Assembly (NCBI GenBank): GCA_017889745.1
Contig: JAGGAG010000010.1
Span: forward strand, 1 to 27,836
Direction: 5' to 3'
Origin: Gemmatimonadota bacterium
GTDB taxonomy: Bacteria; Gemmatimonadota; Gemmatimonadetes; Gemmatimonadales; GWC2-71-9
DNA length: 27,836 nucleotides
The notes under the pieces are model-generated. The model saw only the letters and a list, made by a program, of their open reading frames with translations. It made no database searches and was not told where the DNA came from. The position numbers and the translations under genes were made by a program. Within the stretch, counting starts at the first letter, position 1; each line of letters starts with the position of its first letter. Positions 1-7,588 of the stretch are shown piece after piece.

Positions 1-1980
1 ACCGTGGTCCTTGCGGCCGTCACCGTCTCCCCCAACATCTCCACGCTGCCGTTCTTCCCGCTCACGGTCGAATACCGCGAGAAGACCTATGCCGCCGGCA
101 AGATTCCCGGCGGGTTCCTGAAGCGTGAGGGCCGTCCGTCGGACAAGGAAATTCTGGCCTGCCGGCTGATCGACCGCAGCATCCGTCCGCTCTTCCCCGA
201 GGGCTTCAAGAACGAGGTCCAGGTCTTCGTCACCGTCCTGTCCGCCGACCAGGAAAACGACGCCGACGTGCTGGCCGCGCTGGCGACGTCCGCCGCGCTC
301 GCGCTGTCGCCGGTACCGTGGAACGGTCCGCTGGCCGCCGTGCGGGTCGGCCGCGTTGACGGGCAGTGGATCCTGAACCCCACGTTCCCTCAGCTCGAAT
401 TCTCCACGATCGACCTCGTGGTCAGCGGGTCGCAGGACGCGATCTACATGGTCGAGGGCGGGGCGCTGGAGATCTCGGAGCAGGAACTGCTCGATGCGCT
501 CAAGGTGGCGCAGAAGGGCATCCGCGACCTGGTCGCGCTGCAGAAGAAGGTCATCGACAAGGCCGGCGCGCCGAAGATGAAGTGGACCAGGCCCGAGCCG
601 GATGCCGTGGTCGTGGCGCGCGTCCGCGCGCTGGCCGAGGGTTCGATGGCGAAGATGATCAACGCCAAGGACAAGGCGGGCCGGTCGGCCGCGGTGAAGG
701 AACTGCGCCGCAGCGTCGCCGAGCAGCTCGCCGCCGAGTTCCCGGAGAAGGGCAAGGACATCGCGGCGGAACTGGACGAGATCGAGTACCGCACCATGCG
801 CAACCAGGTGCTGACCAAGGGCGAGCGGGTCGACGGCCGTGACACGGACACGATCCGTCCCATCAGCATCGAGGCGGGCCTCCTGCCGCGCGTGCACGGG
901 TCGGCGCTCTTCCAGCGCGGCGAGACGCAGGCGCTGGTGGCCGCGACGCTCGGCACGTCCGACGACGAGCAGCGTATCGACAGCATCGACTCCAACGTCG
1001 AGACCAAGAAGTCGTTCATGCTGCACTACAACTTCCCGCCGTTCTCCACCGGGGAAGTGAAGATGATGCGTGGCACCAGCCGCCGCGAAGTCGGGCATGG
1101 CGCCCTCGCGGAGCGCGCGCTGCAGGCGCTCCTCCCGGCCCATACCGACTTCCCATACACGCTCCGGATCGTCTCCGAGATCCTGGAGTCGAACGGGTCG
1201 TCGTCGATGGCGTCGGTGTGCGGCGGCTCGCTGGCCCTGATGGACGCGGGCGTGCCGATGAAGGCCGCCTGCGCCGGCGTGGCGATGGGCCTGATCAAGG
1301 AAGGCGACAAGGTGGCGGTCCTCACCGACATCCTCGGTTCCGAGGACGCGCTGGGCGACATGGACTTCAAGGTGGCCGGCACCGTGCAGGGCATCACCGC
1401 GATCCAGATGGACATCAAGATCGAGGGCCTGACCCTCGAGATCATGTCGGATGCGCTGGAGCGGGCGCGCAAGGGCCGGCTGCACATCCTCAAGGAGATG
1501 GCCAAGGTCCTGCCGTCGCCGCGTGCCGAGTTGTCGAAGTACGCGCCGCGCATCTTTACGCTGCAGATCAAGCCCGACAAGATCGGCGACCTGATCGGCC
1601 CGAAGGGCAAGACGATCCGGGGCATTCAGGAAGCCACGGGCGCCAAGATCTCCGTCGAGGACACGGGCATCGTCACCATCGCCGCCGTCGGCGGCGAGGC
1701 GGGCGACCGGGCCAAGGAGATGGTCATGGCCATCACCGCGGAGCCCGAGGTGGGCAAGATCTACGAGGGTCCGGTCAAGAGCACCACGCCATTCGGCGCG
1801 TTCGTGGAGATCATCCCGGGCGTCGAGGGCCTCCTTCACATCAGCGAGCTGCAGCACGGCCGGGTGGAGAAGACCGAGGACGTGGTGAAGAAGGGCGACG
1901 TAGTCAAGGTCAAGCTGCTGGAAGTCGACGACCGGGGCCGCATGAAGCTTTCCCGGAAGGCGTTGATCCCGAAGGAGTAG
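1..1980 (+). CDS. pnp: Polyribonucleotide nucleotidyltransferase (PNPase), 5' truncated
   Basis: This is the phosphate-dependent 3'-5' exoribonuclease of RNA turnover, normally a trimer and a degradosome partner. The reading frame is open from base 1; the GTG at 4 is an internal Val (the E. coli protein has a matching V-L-A-type strand), so roughly 35-40 N-terminal residues lie outside the window. Counting from that Val, the first RNase PH domain runs to about 175, the helical domain to about 270, and the second RNase PH domain from about 275 (GERVDGRD) to 515. The catalytic residues are present as D448, D454 and K456 in ALGDMDFKVAG. A KH domain has its GxxG loop GPKG at 532-535, and an S1 domain spans about 584-652. 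The gene ends TAG, and the M16 peptidase starts 4 bases later. pnp next to an M16 peptidase is a widespread arrangement, also seen in Bacillus. Identification is essentially certain. Confidence 0.97.
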   Translation, partial: TVVLAAVTVSPNISTLPFFPLTVEYREKTYAAGKIPGGFLKREGRPSDKEILACRLIDRSIRPLFPEGFKNEVQVFVTVLSADQENDADVLAALATSAALALSPVPWNGPLAAVRVGRVDGQWILNPTFPQLEFSTIDLVVSGSQDAIYMVEGGALEISEQELLDALKVAQKGIRDLVALQKKVIDKAGAPKMKWTRPEPDAVVVARVRALAEGSMAKMINAKDKAGRSAAVKELRRSVAEQLAAEFPEKGKDIAAELDEIEYRTMRNQVLTKGERVDGRDTDTIRPISIEAGLLPRVHGSALFQRGETQALVAATLGTSDDEQRIDSIDSNVETKKSFMLHYNFPPFSTGEVKMMRGTSRREVGHGALAERALQALLPAHTDFPYTLRIVSEILESNGSSSMASVCGGSLALMDAGVPMKAACAGVAMGLIKEGDKVAVLTDILGSEDALGDMDFKVAGTVQGITAIQMDIKIEGLTLEIMSDALERARKGRLHILKEMAKVLPSPRAELSKYAPRIFTLQIKPDKIGDLIGPKGKTIRGIQEATGAKISVEDTGIVTIAAVGGEAGDRAKEMVMAITAEPEVGKIYEGPVKSTTPFGAFVEIIPGVEGLLHISELQHGRVEKTEDVVKKGDVVKVKLLEVDDRGRMKLSRKALIPKE

Positions 1981-1984
1981 TCCC

Positions 1985-3241
1985 GTGCGCACCGAGCAGC
2001 TCGACGCCGGGCTCTTCCGCTCCACTGCGTCGAACGGGCTCGTGGTGCTGTCGGAAACCCTGCCCGGCGTCCGCTCTGCGGCCGTCGGGCTTTGGGTGCG
2101 GACCGCCAGCGCCCACGAGCCCGTCGGCCAGATGGGCATTTCCCACCTGCTGGAACACATGGTGTTCAAGGGCACCGAACGCCGGGGCGCGCGCGAGCTC
2201 GCCCTGGCGCTCGAGGAGCGTGGCGGGAGCCTGGACGCGTTTACCGGGCGCGATACCACGAGCTTCCAGGCGCACGTGCTCGACCGTGACCTGCCCCTCG
2301 CCGTGGACGTGCTGACCGACCTGGTACGGCGGCCGCTGCTGCGCGAAAGCGACCTCGAACTGGAGCGGAAGGTCATTCTCGAGGAGATCAGCGGGGTAGA
2401 CGATACTCCCGACGACCTCGTGTTCGAGCTGCATGCCCGGGCGCTGTGGCCCGAGCATCCCTACGGCTATTCGATCCTCGGCACCCGGGAGACGGTGAGT
2501 GCGCTCTCCGCGGCCGACGTGCGGCAGCTGCACGACGAAGCGTACTTCCCGGGCAACTGCGTCATCGCCGCGGCGGGAAACCTGGAGCACGAGGTGCTCC
2601 TGGCGGCGCTGGACCACGAGGGCTGGTTTGCCGGTGCGGCGCGGCCCGCGCGCAACGCGGTGTCGGCGGCGCCCGCACAGCGCGGCGTCGTCAGCAACGC
2701 CGCGCGCGACACCACACAGTCGCATATCGTGCTCGGCACCGACACATTCAGCATCGGCGATCCCCGGCGCTTCGCCATGTCGATCCTGGTCAACGCGCTG
2801 GGCGGCGGCATGTCGAGCCGGCTGTTCCAGCGTGTCCGGGAGGAGCTTGGCCTCGCCTACGCCGTATATGCCTACAGCCAGTTCCATCAGGGCACCGGGC
2901 AGCTGGGCATCTACGTCGGCACCAGGCCGGACACAGCCGACGCGGCGCTGGAGGCCATCCAGCAGGAGCTGCGGCACATGGCGGCGTCGGGGCTGGATGC
3001 CGCGGAGCTGGCGGTCGGCAAGCGCCAGCTGCAGGGGCAGCTCATGCTGGCCCTGGAGAGCCCCGGTGCTCGCATGAGCCGGCTCGCGAACTTCACGCTG
3101 CATCGCGAGCGGTATCGCACGCTCGACACGATCATCCAGGAGATCGAGGCGGTGCCGGCGGCGCAGGTTGCGGCGGTGGCGGCGGAATTCCTCGATCCCG
3201 AGCGACAGACGGTGCAGCGGCTGGGACCAGAGAAACCGTGA
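1985..3241 (+). CDS. M16 family zinc metallopeptidase (processing-peptidase-like)
   Basis: A 418-residue, single-unit M16 peptidase of the mitochondrial-processing-peptidase beta/YmxG type. The inverted zinc motif HxxEH is intact as H54-LL-E57-H58, followed by the usual MVFKGT. The distal zinc-ligand glutamate falls in VILEEI at 133/134, about 75 residues on, as the family requires. The second half has the R/Y motif region (GGGMSSRLFQ, then ELGLAYAVYAY) that shapes the substrate pocket. No signal peptide is visible, so it is probably cytoplasmic. The natural substrate is unknown. The start is GTG, 4 bases after the pnp stop, so it is almost surely cotranscribed with pnp. The TGA stop lies within the left part of the GGTGAACGG palindrome described separately. 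Confidence 0.93.
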   Translation: MRTEQLDAGLFRSTASNGLVVLSETLPGVRSAAVGLWVRTASAHEPVGQMGISHLLEHMVFKGTERRGARELALALEERGGSLDAFTGRDTTSFQAHVLDRDLPLAVDVLTDLVRRPLLRESDLELERKVILEEISGVDDTPDDLVFELHARALWPEHPYGYSILGTRETVSALSAADVRQLHDEAYFPGNCVIAAAGNLEHEVLLAALDHEGWFAGAARPARNAVSAAPAQRGVVSNAARDTTQSHIVLGTDTFSIGDPRRFAMSILVNALGGGMSSRLFQRVREELGLAYAVYAYSQFHQGTGQLGIYVGTRPDTADAALEAIQQELRHMAASGLDAAELAVGKRQLQGQLMLALESPGARMSRLANFTLHRERYRTLDTIIQEIEAVPAAQVAAVAAEFLDPERQTVQRLGPEKP

Positions 3242-3307
3242 ACAGTCAACGGTGAACGGTGAACGGGTCGTGATGCCCCGTTTGCCGTTCACAGTTCGCC
3301 GTTCACC
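3238..3307. repeat. GGTGAACGG inverted/direct repeat at a gene junction
   Basis: Two overlapping direct copies of GGTGAACGG (3251-3259 and 3258-3266) face the inverted copies CCGTTCAC (3285-3292) and CCGTTCACC (3299-3307). A further degenerate copy (GTGAACAGT) starts at 3238 and includes the stop codon of the M16 gene. The arms can fold into a hairpin of at least 9 bp (3251-3259 with 3299-3307). No T-tract follows, so it is not a standard intrinsic terminator. It could be a REP/BIME-like element, a transcript-end stabiliser or a protein site. Confidence 0.75.
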
Positions 3308-3339
3308 ATGGAGCGCAATCTCAACGGACGGGAAGAGCC

Positions 3340-4455
3340 ATGCTCATCGGCGTACCGAAGGAAATCAAGACGAACGAGAACCGCGTGGCGCTGGCGCCGG
3401 CCGGCGCCGAGGCACTCGTGGGGCAGGGTCACACCGTGTTCATCGAGCAGGGTGCCGGGATCGGGAGCGGATTCGCCGATGAGACGTACGTCGCGGCCGG
3501 GGCGCAGACCCTCGCTACCGCCGACGAGGTGTGGAAACGGGCCGAGATGATCATGAAGGTGAAGGAGCCGATCGAGGTGGAGTGGCCCCGGATGCGCGCA
3601 GGCCAGGTCATCTACACCTACTTCCACTTCGCGGCAGCCGAGGCGCTCACGAAGGCCGTGATCAAGTCGGGCGCGATCGCGGTGGCCTACGAGACGGTCC
3701 AGCTGCCTTCGGGGGAACTTCCCCTGCTGACGCCCATGTCGGAGGTGGCAGGCCGGATGGCGGTGCAGCAGGGTGCCAAGTACCTGGAAAAGGTGTTCGG
3801 CGGCACGGGCGTGCTGCTGGGCGGAGTTCCGGGCGTGGCGCCGGGCGGCGTAGTGATCATCGGCGGTGGCGTGGTGGGGATCAACGCGGCCAAGATGGCG
3901 GCGGGCCTGGGCGCGCACGTTACCATCCTCGACATCTCGCTCGACCGCCTGCGCTACCTGGACGACGTACTGCCGGCCAATGTCGACACCCTCTATTCCA
4001 ATCGCTTCAACATCCTTGAGGCGATCAAGCGCGCCGACCTGGTCATCGGGGCCGTGCTGCTGCCTGGCGCCAAGGCGCCGAACCTGGTCAAGCGGGGCGA
4101 CCTCAAGCTCATGCGGCCCGGGGCCGTGATCGTGGACGTGGCCGTGGACCAGGGCGGGTGCGTCGAGACCATCAAGCCCACGACGCACGAGAACCCGACC
4201 TACTTCGTCGACGGCATCCTCCATTACGGCGTGGCCAACATGCCGGGGGGCGTGCCGCGCACGTCCACGCTGGCCCTCACGAACGCCACGCTGCCCTACG
4301 GGATGAAGCTGGCGCGCATGGGGTGGAAGGAGGCCTGCCGGGCCGACGGTGCGCTCCGCCTGGGCCTCAACGTCGTGGAGGGCAAGGTGGTGTATCCTGG
4401 CGTCGCCGAGGCGTTTGGGCTGCCCGTGGTGGACGTGGCGGCGGTACTGGCCTAG
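3340..4455 (+). CDS. ald: Alanine dehydrogenase
   Basis: A 371-residue NAD-dependent L-alanine dehydrogenase that interconverts alanine and pyruvate plus ammonia. The N-terminus MLIGVPKEIK-NENRVAL is diagnostic of the Ald/PNT family. The residues matching the substrate and catalytic positions of the M. tuberculosis enzyme fall at nearly the same numbers: K75 (MKVKEP), H96 (YTYFHF) and D270 (VAVDQGG). The Rossmann NAD site is VIIGGGVVGINAAKMA at 172-187. Length is full (family about 370). A purine-rich GGGAAGAG lies just before the ATG. A repeat-bearing gap of about 100 bases separates it from the M16 gene, so it may have its own promoter, though I see no clear one. dut follows after 1 base, so the two are cotranscribed. 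Confidence 0.97.
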   Translation: MLIGVPKEIKTNENRVALAPAGAEALVGQGHTVFIEQGAGIGSGFADETYVAAGAQTLATADEVWKRAEMIMKVKEPIEVEWPRMRAGQVIYTYFHFAAAEALTKAVIKSGAIAVAYETVQLPSGELPLLTPMSEVAGRMAVQQGAKYLEKVFGGTGVLLGGVPGVAPGGVVIIGGGVVGINAAKMAAGLGAHVTILDISLDRLRYLDDVLPANVDTLYSNRFNILEAIKRADLVIGAVLLPGAKAPNLVKRGDLKLMRPGAVIVDVAVDQGGCVETIKPTTHENPTYFVDGILHYGVANMPGGVPRTSTLALTNATLPYGMKLARMGWKEACRADGALRLGLNVVEGKVVYPGVAEAFGLPVVDVAAVLA

Positions 4456-4456
4456 G

Positions 4457-4894
4457 ATGATCGACGTCGAAATCGTCCGGCTGCCCCACGGGGAGGGCCT
4501 GCCCGAACCCGTCGCTGCCACCGCCGGGGCGGCGGGTTACGACATCGCGAGCGCGGACGACGTGGAACTGGCCCCGGGCGCACGGCAGCTGGTGCGCACG
4601 GGCTTCGCCATCGCTGTCCCGGCCGGGTTCGAGTGCCAGATCCGGCCCCGCTCCGGCTTGGCCCTCAAGCACGGCGTGACGCTGCCCAACACCCCGGCCA
4701 CCATCGATAGCGACTACCGGGGTGAGTTGAAGGTGGCGCTGATCAACCTGGGCGCGGAGCATTTCCGGGTTACCCGCGGCATGCGCATTGCCCAACTGGT
4801 GTTCGCCCGGGTGGAGGCCGTGTGCTTCCGCCGGGCCGAGGAGTTGGGGGCCACCGGCCGGGGGGAGGGGGGCTTCGGCAGCACCGGGCACTGA
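4457..4894 (+). CDS. dut: dUTP diphosphatase (dUTPase)
   Basis: A 145-residue trimeric dUTPase that hydrolyses dUTP to dUMP and PPi, keeping uracil out of DNA and feeding dTMP synthesis. All five family motifs are present in order: AAGYDI (25-30), PRSGLA (64-69), TIDSDYRGE (82-90, with D84 as the catalytic Asp), RIAQLV (110-115) and the C-terminal glycine-rich RGEGGFGSTGH (135-145) that closes over the substrate. The residue before TIDSDY is Ala81 where Gly is the common choice. The frame is open further upstream into ald, but the ATG at 4457, one base after the ald stop, gives the standard length and N-terminus. Confidence 0.96.
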   Translation: MIDVEIVRLPHGEGLPEPVAATAGAAGYDIASADDVELAPGARQLVRTGFAIAVPAGFECQIRPRSGLALKHGVTLPNTPATIDSDYRGELKVALINLGAEHFRVTRGMRIAQLVFARVEAVCFRRAEELGATGRGEGGFGSTGH

Positions 4895-4910
4895 CGACTA
4901 TTGCCTTGGT

Positions 4911-4927
4911 GTGTTGATTGACAACAC
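4911..4927. promoter_or_regulatory. Inverted repeat overlapping a TTGACA box upstream of mreB
   Basis: GTGTTG-attga-CAACAC is a perfect 6+6 bp inverted repeat in the 88-base gap between dut and mreB. Its right half overlaps TTGACA at 4918-4923, a textbook -35 hexamer. A TAAGTT at 4937-4942 is the nearest -10-like sequence, but the 13-base spacing is short. It may be an operator/promoter of the rod operon or a weak hairpin after dut. No T-tract follows it. Confidence 0.4.
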
Positions 4928-4982
4928 CCCCTGCCGTAAGTTTCGATCTCACTTGATCTAAAGCGTTCCCCGGGCGGTGAAA

Positions 4983-6014
4983 ATGTCACGGTTCAATCTC
5001 GGCTCATTCCTCCCTGCAAATGAAATTGCGGTGGATCTCGGTACTGCCAACACCCTCATCTACGTGAAGGGTGAAGGGATCGTGCTCAACGAGCCCTCCG
5101 TGGTGGCGATCGAGAAAGCGACCGGCAAGATCAAGGGCATCGGGCTCGAGGCAAAGCGAATGCTCGGGCGCACGCCTGATGGCATTCTCGCGGTGCGGCC
5201 ACTCAAGGACGGCGTGATCGCCGACTTCGATGTCACCGAGAAGATGCTGCGCTACTTCCTCAAGACCATCATCGACAAGCACATCTTCCGCGTGAAGCCG
5301 AAGGTCATCGTGTGCGTGCCCTCGGGCATCACCGAAGTGGAGCGGCGCGCGGTGCGCGACTCGGCCGAGACCGCGGGCGCGAAGCAGGTGCTGATGGTGG
5401 CGGAGCCCATGGCCGCGGCGATCGGTGTCGGCCTCCCGGTGGAAACGCCGACCGGCAACATGGTCATCGACATCGGCGGGGGCACCACCGAGATCGCAGT
5501 CATCGCGCTCTCCGGTATCGTGTCGGACACGTCGATCCGCACCGGCGGCGACGAGCTCGACCAGGCCATCGTGCAGTTCATGCGGAAGAACTACAACCTG
5601 CTCGTCGGAGAGCCCACCGCCGAGATGATCAAGATCAAGATCGGGTCGGCGGCGCCGGTGGGCGAGGAGCGGGAAATGGAAGTGAAGGGCCGCGACCTCG
5701 TGTCGGGCATCCCGAAGACGGTACGGGTGCACTCGAGCGAGATCCGCGAGGCGGTGCAGGAACCGATCCAGCAGATCGTCGATGCCGTGCGCCGCGCCCT
5801 CGAGATCACGCCGCCCGAGCTCGCGAGCGACATCGTCGACCGCGGCATCGTCATGACCGGCGGCGGCGCCCTCATCCGCGGACTCGACGTGCTGCTGCAG
5901 CAGGAGACCGGGCTGCCGATCCACGTGGACGAGGATCCGCTCACCTGCGTCGTTCGCGGCACCGGCCGTATTCTCGACGACTTCGAGAAATTCCGCAGCG
6001 TTCTTTCCGCCTGA
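4983..6014 (+). CDS. mreB: Rod-shape actin homologue MreB
   Basis: The bacterial actin that organises lateral cell-wall synthesis at the inner membrane. From the ATG at 4983 it has 343 residues, the normal length. A GTG two codons earlier (4977) is an equally possible start. The phosphate-1 loop DLGTANT is at 18-24, followed by the hallmark LIYVKGEGIVLNEPSVVAI stretch. The second phosphate loop is DIGGGTTEIAV, and the C-terminal adenosine site is IVMTGGGALIRGLD. The short N-terminus SRFNLGSFLP could serve as a membrane anchor helix; that is inferred. It is first in mreB-mreC-mreD-mrdA-rodA, with mreC starting 3 bases after its stop. Confidence 0.97.
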   Translation: MSRFNLGSFLPANEIAVDLGTANTLIYVKGEGIVLNEPSVVAIEKATGKIKGIGLEAKRMLGRTPDGILAVRPLKDGVIADFDVTEKMLRYFLKTIIDKHIFRVKPKVIVCVPSGITEVERRAVRDSAETAGAKQVLMVAEPMAAAIGVGLPVETPTGNMVIDIGGGTTEIAVIALSGIVSDTSIRTGGDELDQAIVQFMRKNYNLLVGEPTAEMIKIKIGSAAPVGEEREMEVKGRDLVSGIPKTVRVHSSEIREAVQEPIQQIVDAVRRALEITPPELASDIVDRGIVMTGGGALIRGLDVLLQQETGLPIHVDEDPLTCVVRGTGRILDDFEKFRSVLSA

Positions 6015-6017
6015 TCC

Positions 6018-7088
6018 ATGGCGCGGGGCACGGAACGCTGGGAGTCGCGCCGTGACACATGGCTGTTTGCCGGGTGCATGCTGCTCTCCGTCGTGGCGCT
6101 GCTCATGCCGGCCAGCTGGGGCACGACCGTCGCGGCCGCGTTGCGCACCACCGCGCTGGCGCCGTTCGTCTGGCTGCAGGAACTGGCCGCCGAGGGCCGC
6201 ACCAGCCGCAGCCGCTTCCGGGCCGTCGCCTCGGAGCGAGATTCGCTCGCCGAGCTGAGCCGCACCCTCTCCGGCCTGGTGGAAGAGAATGCGCAGTTGC
6301 GCAGCCTCCTCGACCTCACCGTTCGCACCGGCCCCGGCTTCATCCCCGCCGAAGTCCTGCACCAGACGCTTCCGACCGACGGCCGCACCCTCCTGCTCGA
6401 CGCCGGCAGGGCAGATGGCGTGTCGGCGCTCGATCCTGTCGTGACGCCCGAAGGGCTGATCGGCGCCGTCCGCGAAGTGGATCAGCACACCAGCATCGCG
6501 ATGACGTGGGCGCACCCGGAGTTCCGCGTGAGCGCCGTGTCGGCCAACGGGCAGGTGGCCGGCATCGTGGGCCCGACGTCCACCGGCGACGCGAGCCGTA
6601 CCAGTCTCGAGTTCCGCGCGATCACCTACCGGGACACCCTGGCGGACGGCGCCGTGGTCGTCGCCTCCGGGCTTGGCGGCGTGTATCCGCGGGGCGTGCC
6701 GGTCGGGACGGTCGTGGGCGTGGAGCGGGAGCAGCAGGGCTGGGAGCGGGTCTACCGGCTCCGTCCGGCGGCCCAGCCGAGTGTCGCAGGACACGTCCTG
6801 ATCCTGCACGGTGCCACACCCCTCCGGATCCCGGCGGCGTTCGCGGTACGGCCTGACTCGACGGACTCGATGCCGGCTGCCCCCCCGGCGGCCGTTGCGG
6901 CGCCCCAGGCGGCGCCCATGGACTCGGCGGCCAAGGCTCGCCGCCGCCGGCGGCTCCGGGCTGATTCCGTGGCCGCAGCGGCCGCTGCGGAGGCTGCCGG
7001 GCCCGCGGAGCCCGCCGCATCGCCCCCGCCGGCAATGCCGCCCGCCGCCGTCCCGGCCGTCGGCGACACCGGCGGAGGCACCCGGTGA
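6018..7088 (+). CDS. mreC: Rod-shape-determining protein MreC
   Basis: A 356-residue bitopic protein linking MreB to PBP2 in the elongasome. Visible parts are a cytoplasmic N-terminus rich in charge (1-13), a membrane helix at about 14-33 (TWLFAGCMLLSVVALLM), a coiled coil at about 62-100 ending in VEENAQLRSLLDL, and then the two beta domains of the MreC fold (AEVLHQTLPTDGRTLLLDAG; VVTPEGLIGAV; GVYPRGVPVGTV). From about 277 the fold ends and a low-complexity tail of about 80 residues follows. The tail is rich in Ala and Pro with a basic cluster (KARRRRRLRAD). It is not part of the conserved domain and probably lies in the periplasm. The stop overlaps the mreD start (GTGA). Confidence 0.95.
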   Translation: MARGTERWESRRDTWLFAGCMLLSVVALLMPASWGTTVAAALRTTALAPFVWLQELAAEGRTSRSRFRAVASERDSLAELSRTLSGLVEENAQLRSLLDLTVRTGPGFIPAEVLHQTLPTDGRTLLLDAGRADGVSALDPVVTPEGLIGAVREVDQHTSIAMTWAHPEFRVSAVSANGQVAGIVGPTSTGDASRTSLEFRAITYRDTLADGAVVVASGLGGVYPRGVPVGTVVGVEREQQGWERVYRLRPAAQPSVAGHVLILHGATPLRIPAAFAVRPDSTDSMPAAPPAAVAAPQAAPMDSAAKARRRRRLRADSVAAAAAAEAAGPAEPAASPPPAMPPAAVPAVGDTGGGTR

Positions 7089-7588
7089 CGAGCGCCAAGG
7101 CGGCCAACCGGCTCCAGCTCACCGTGGCGCTGGGGCTGCTGCTCTTCCTCCAGTTCTACGTGCGTCCACGCCTCTTCGAGGGCCGCTACGCCCCCGACTT
7201 CGTGATGATCGGCCTGGTGCTCCTGGCGCTTCGCAGCGGGCCCGGCGTGGGCGCGCTGGCGGGCTTTCTCGTGGGCCTCGCCAGCGACGCCCTCAGCCCC
7301 GCCCGGTTCGGGGCCGCGGCGCTGGCCAACACCATGGTGGGCTACCTGGCGGCGCAGACGAGAGCCTTCTTCTTCGCCGACAACGTGCTGGTCAACGCCG
7401 GCTTCCTCTTCGGCGCCGTGTGGCTGCGCGACCTGATCGTGCTGGTGGCGAGCGGCTCGGGCGACCAGGGGCTCGCGACGTCGCTCCTGATCGACGCGCC
7501 GCTGCAGGCGCTGACGACCGCGCTGGCCGGGACGGTGCTGCTGGTGCTGTTCGGTGGATGGTTCCGGATCCGGCTGGACCAGCAATGA
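7085..7588 (+). CDS. mreD: Rod-shape-determining membrane protein MreD
   Basis: A 167-residue polytopic membrane protein. About five hydrophobic segments are visible, for example LQLTVALGLLLFLQFYV, FVMIGLVLLALRSG, VGALAGFLVGLASDAL and the C-terminal ALAGTVLLVLFGGWF. The GFLVGLASDALSP..FGAAALANTMVGYL stretch matches the conserved MreD pattern (G-x-x-x-G-L-x-D with a Gly/Ala-rich helix). MreD proteins vary a lot in sequence, so the call rests as much on the place between mreC and mrdA as on the sequence. It starts with GTG overlapping the mreC stop by 4 bases and ends with ATGA overlapping mrdA, so translation is probably coupled. Confidence 0.93.
   Translation: MTSAKAANRLQLTVALGLLLFLQFYVRPRLFEGRYAPDFVMIGLVLLALRSGPGVGALAGFLVGLASDALSPARFGAAALANTMVGYLAAQTRAFFFADNVLVNAGFLFGAVWLRDLIVLVASGSGDQGLATSLLIDAPLQALTTALAGTVLLVLFGGWFRIRLDQQ

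Noticed and set aside
1910..3292. Long minus-strand open frame across the M16 peptidase gene
   Set aside because: Same cause: GC-rich third positions on the real strand keep the opposite frame open. Composition is unlike a protein.
5004..6809. Long open frame on the minus strand across mreB and mreC (about 600 codons)
   Set aside because: It is a frame shadow of high-GC genes; the translation is His/Arg/Gly-rich with no family resemblance, and the plus-strand genes are certain.
6811..7584. In-frame upstream extension of mrdA
   Set aside because: It would overlap mreC and all of mreD with a Pro/Arg-rich translation; the ATG at 7585 with ATGA overlap gives the normal PBP2 N-terminus.
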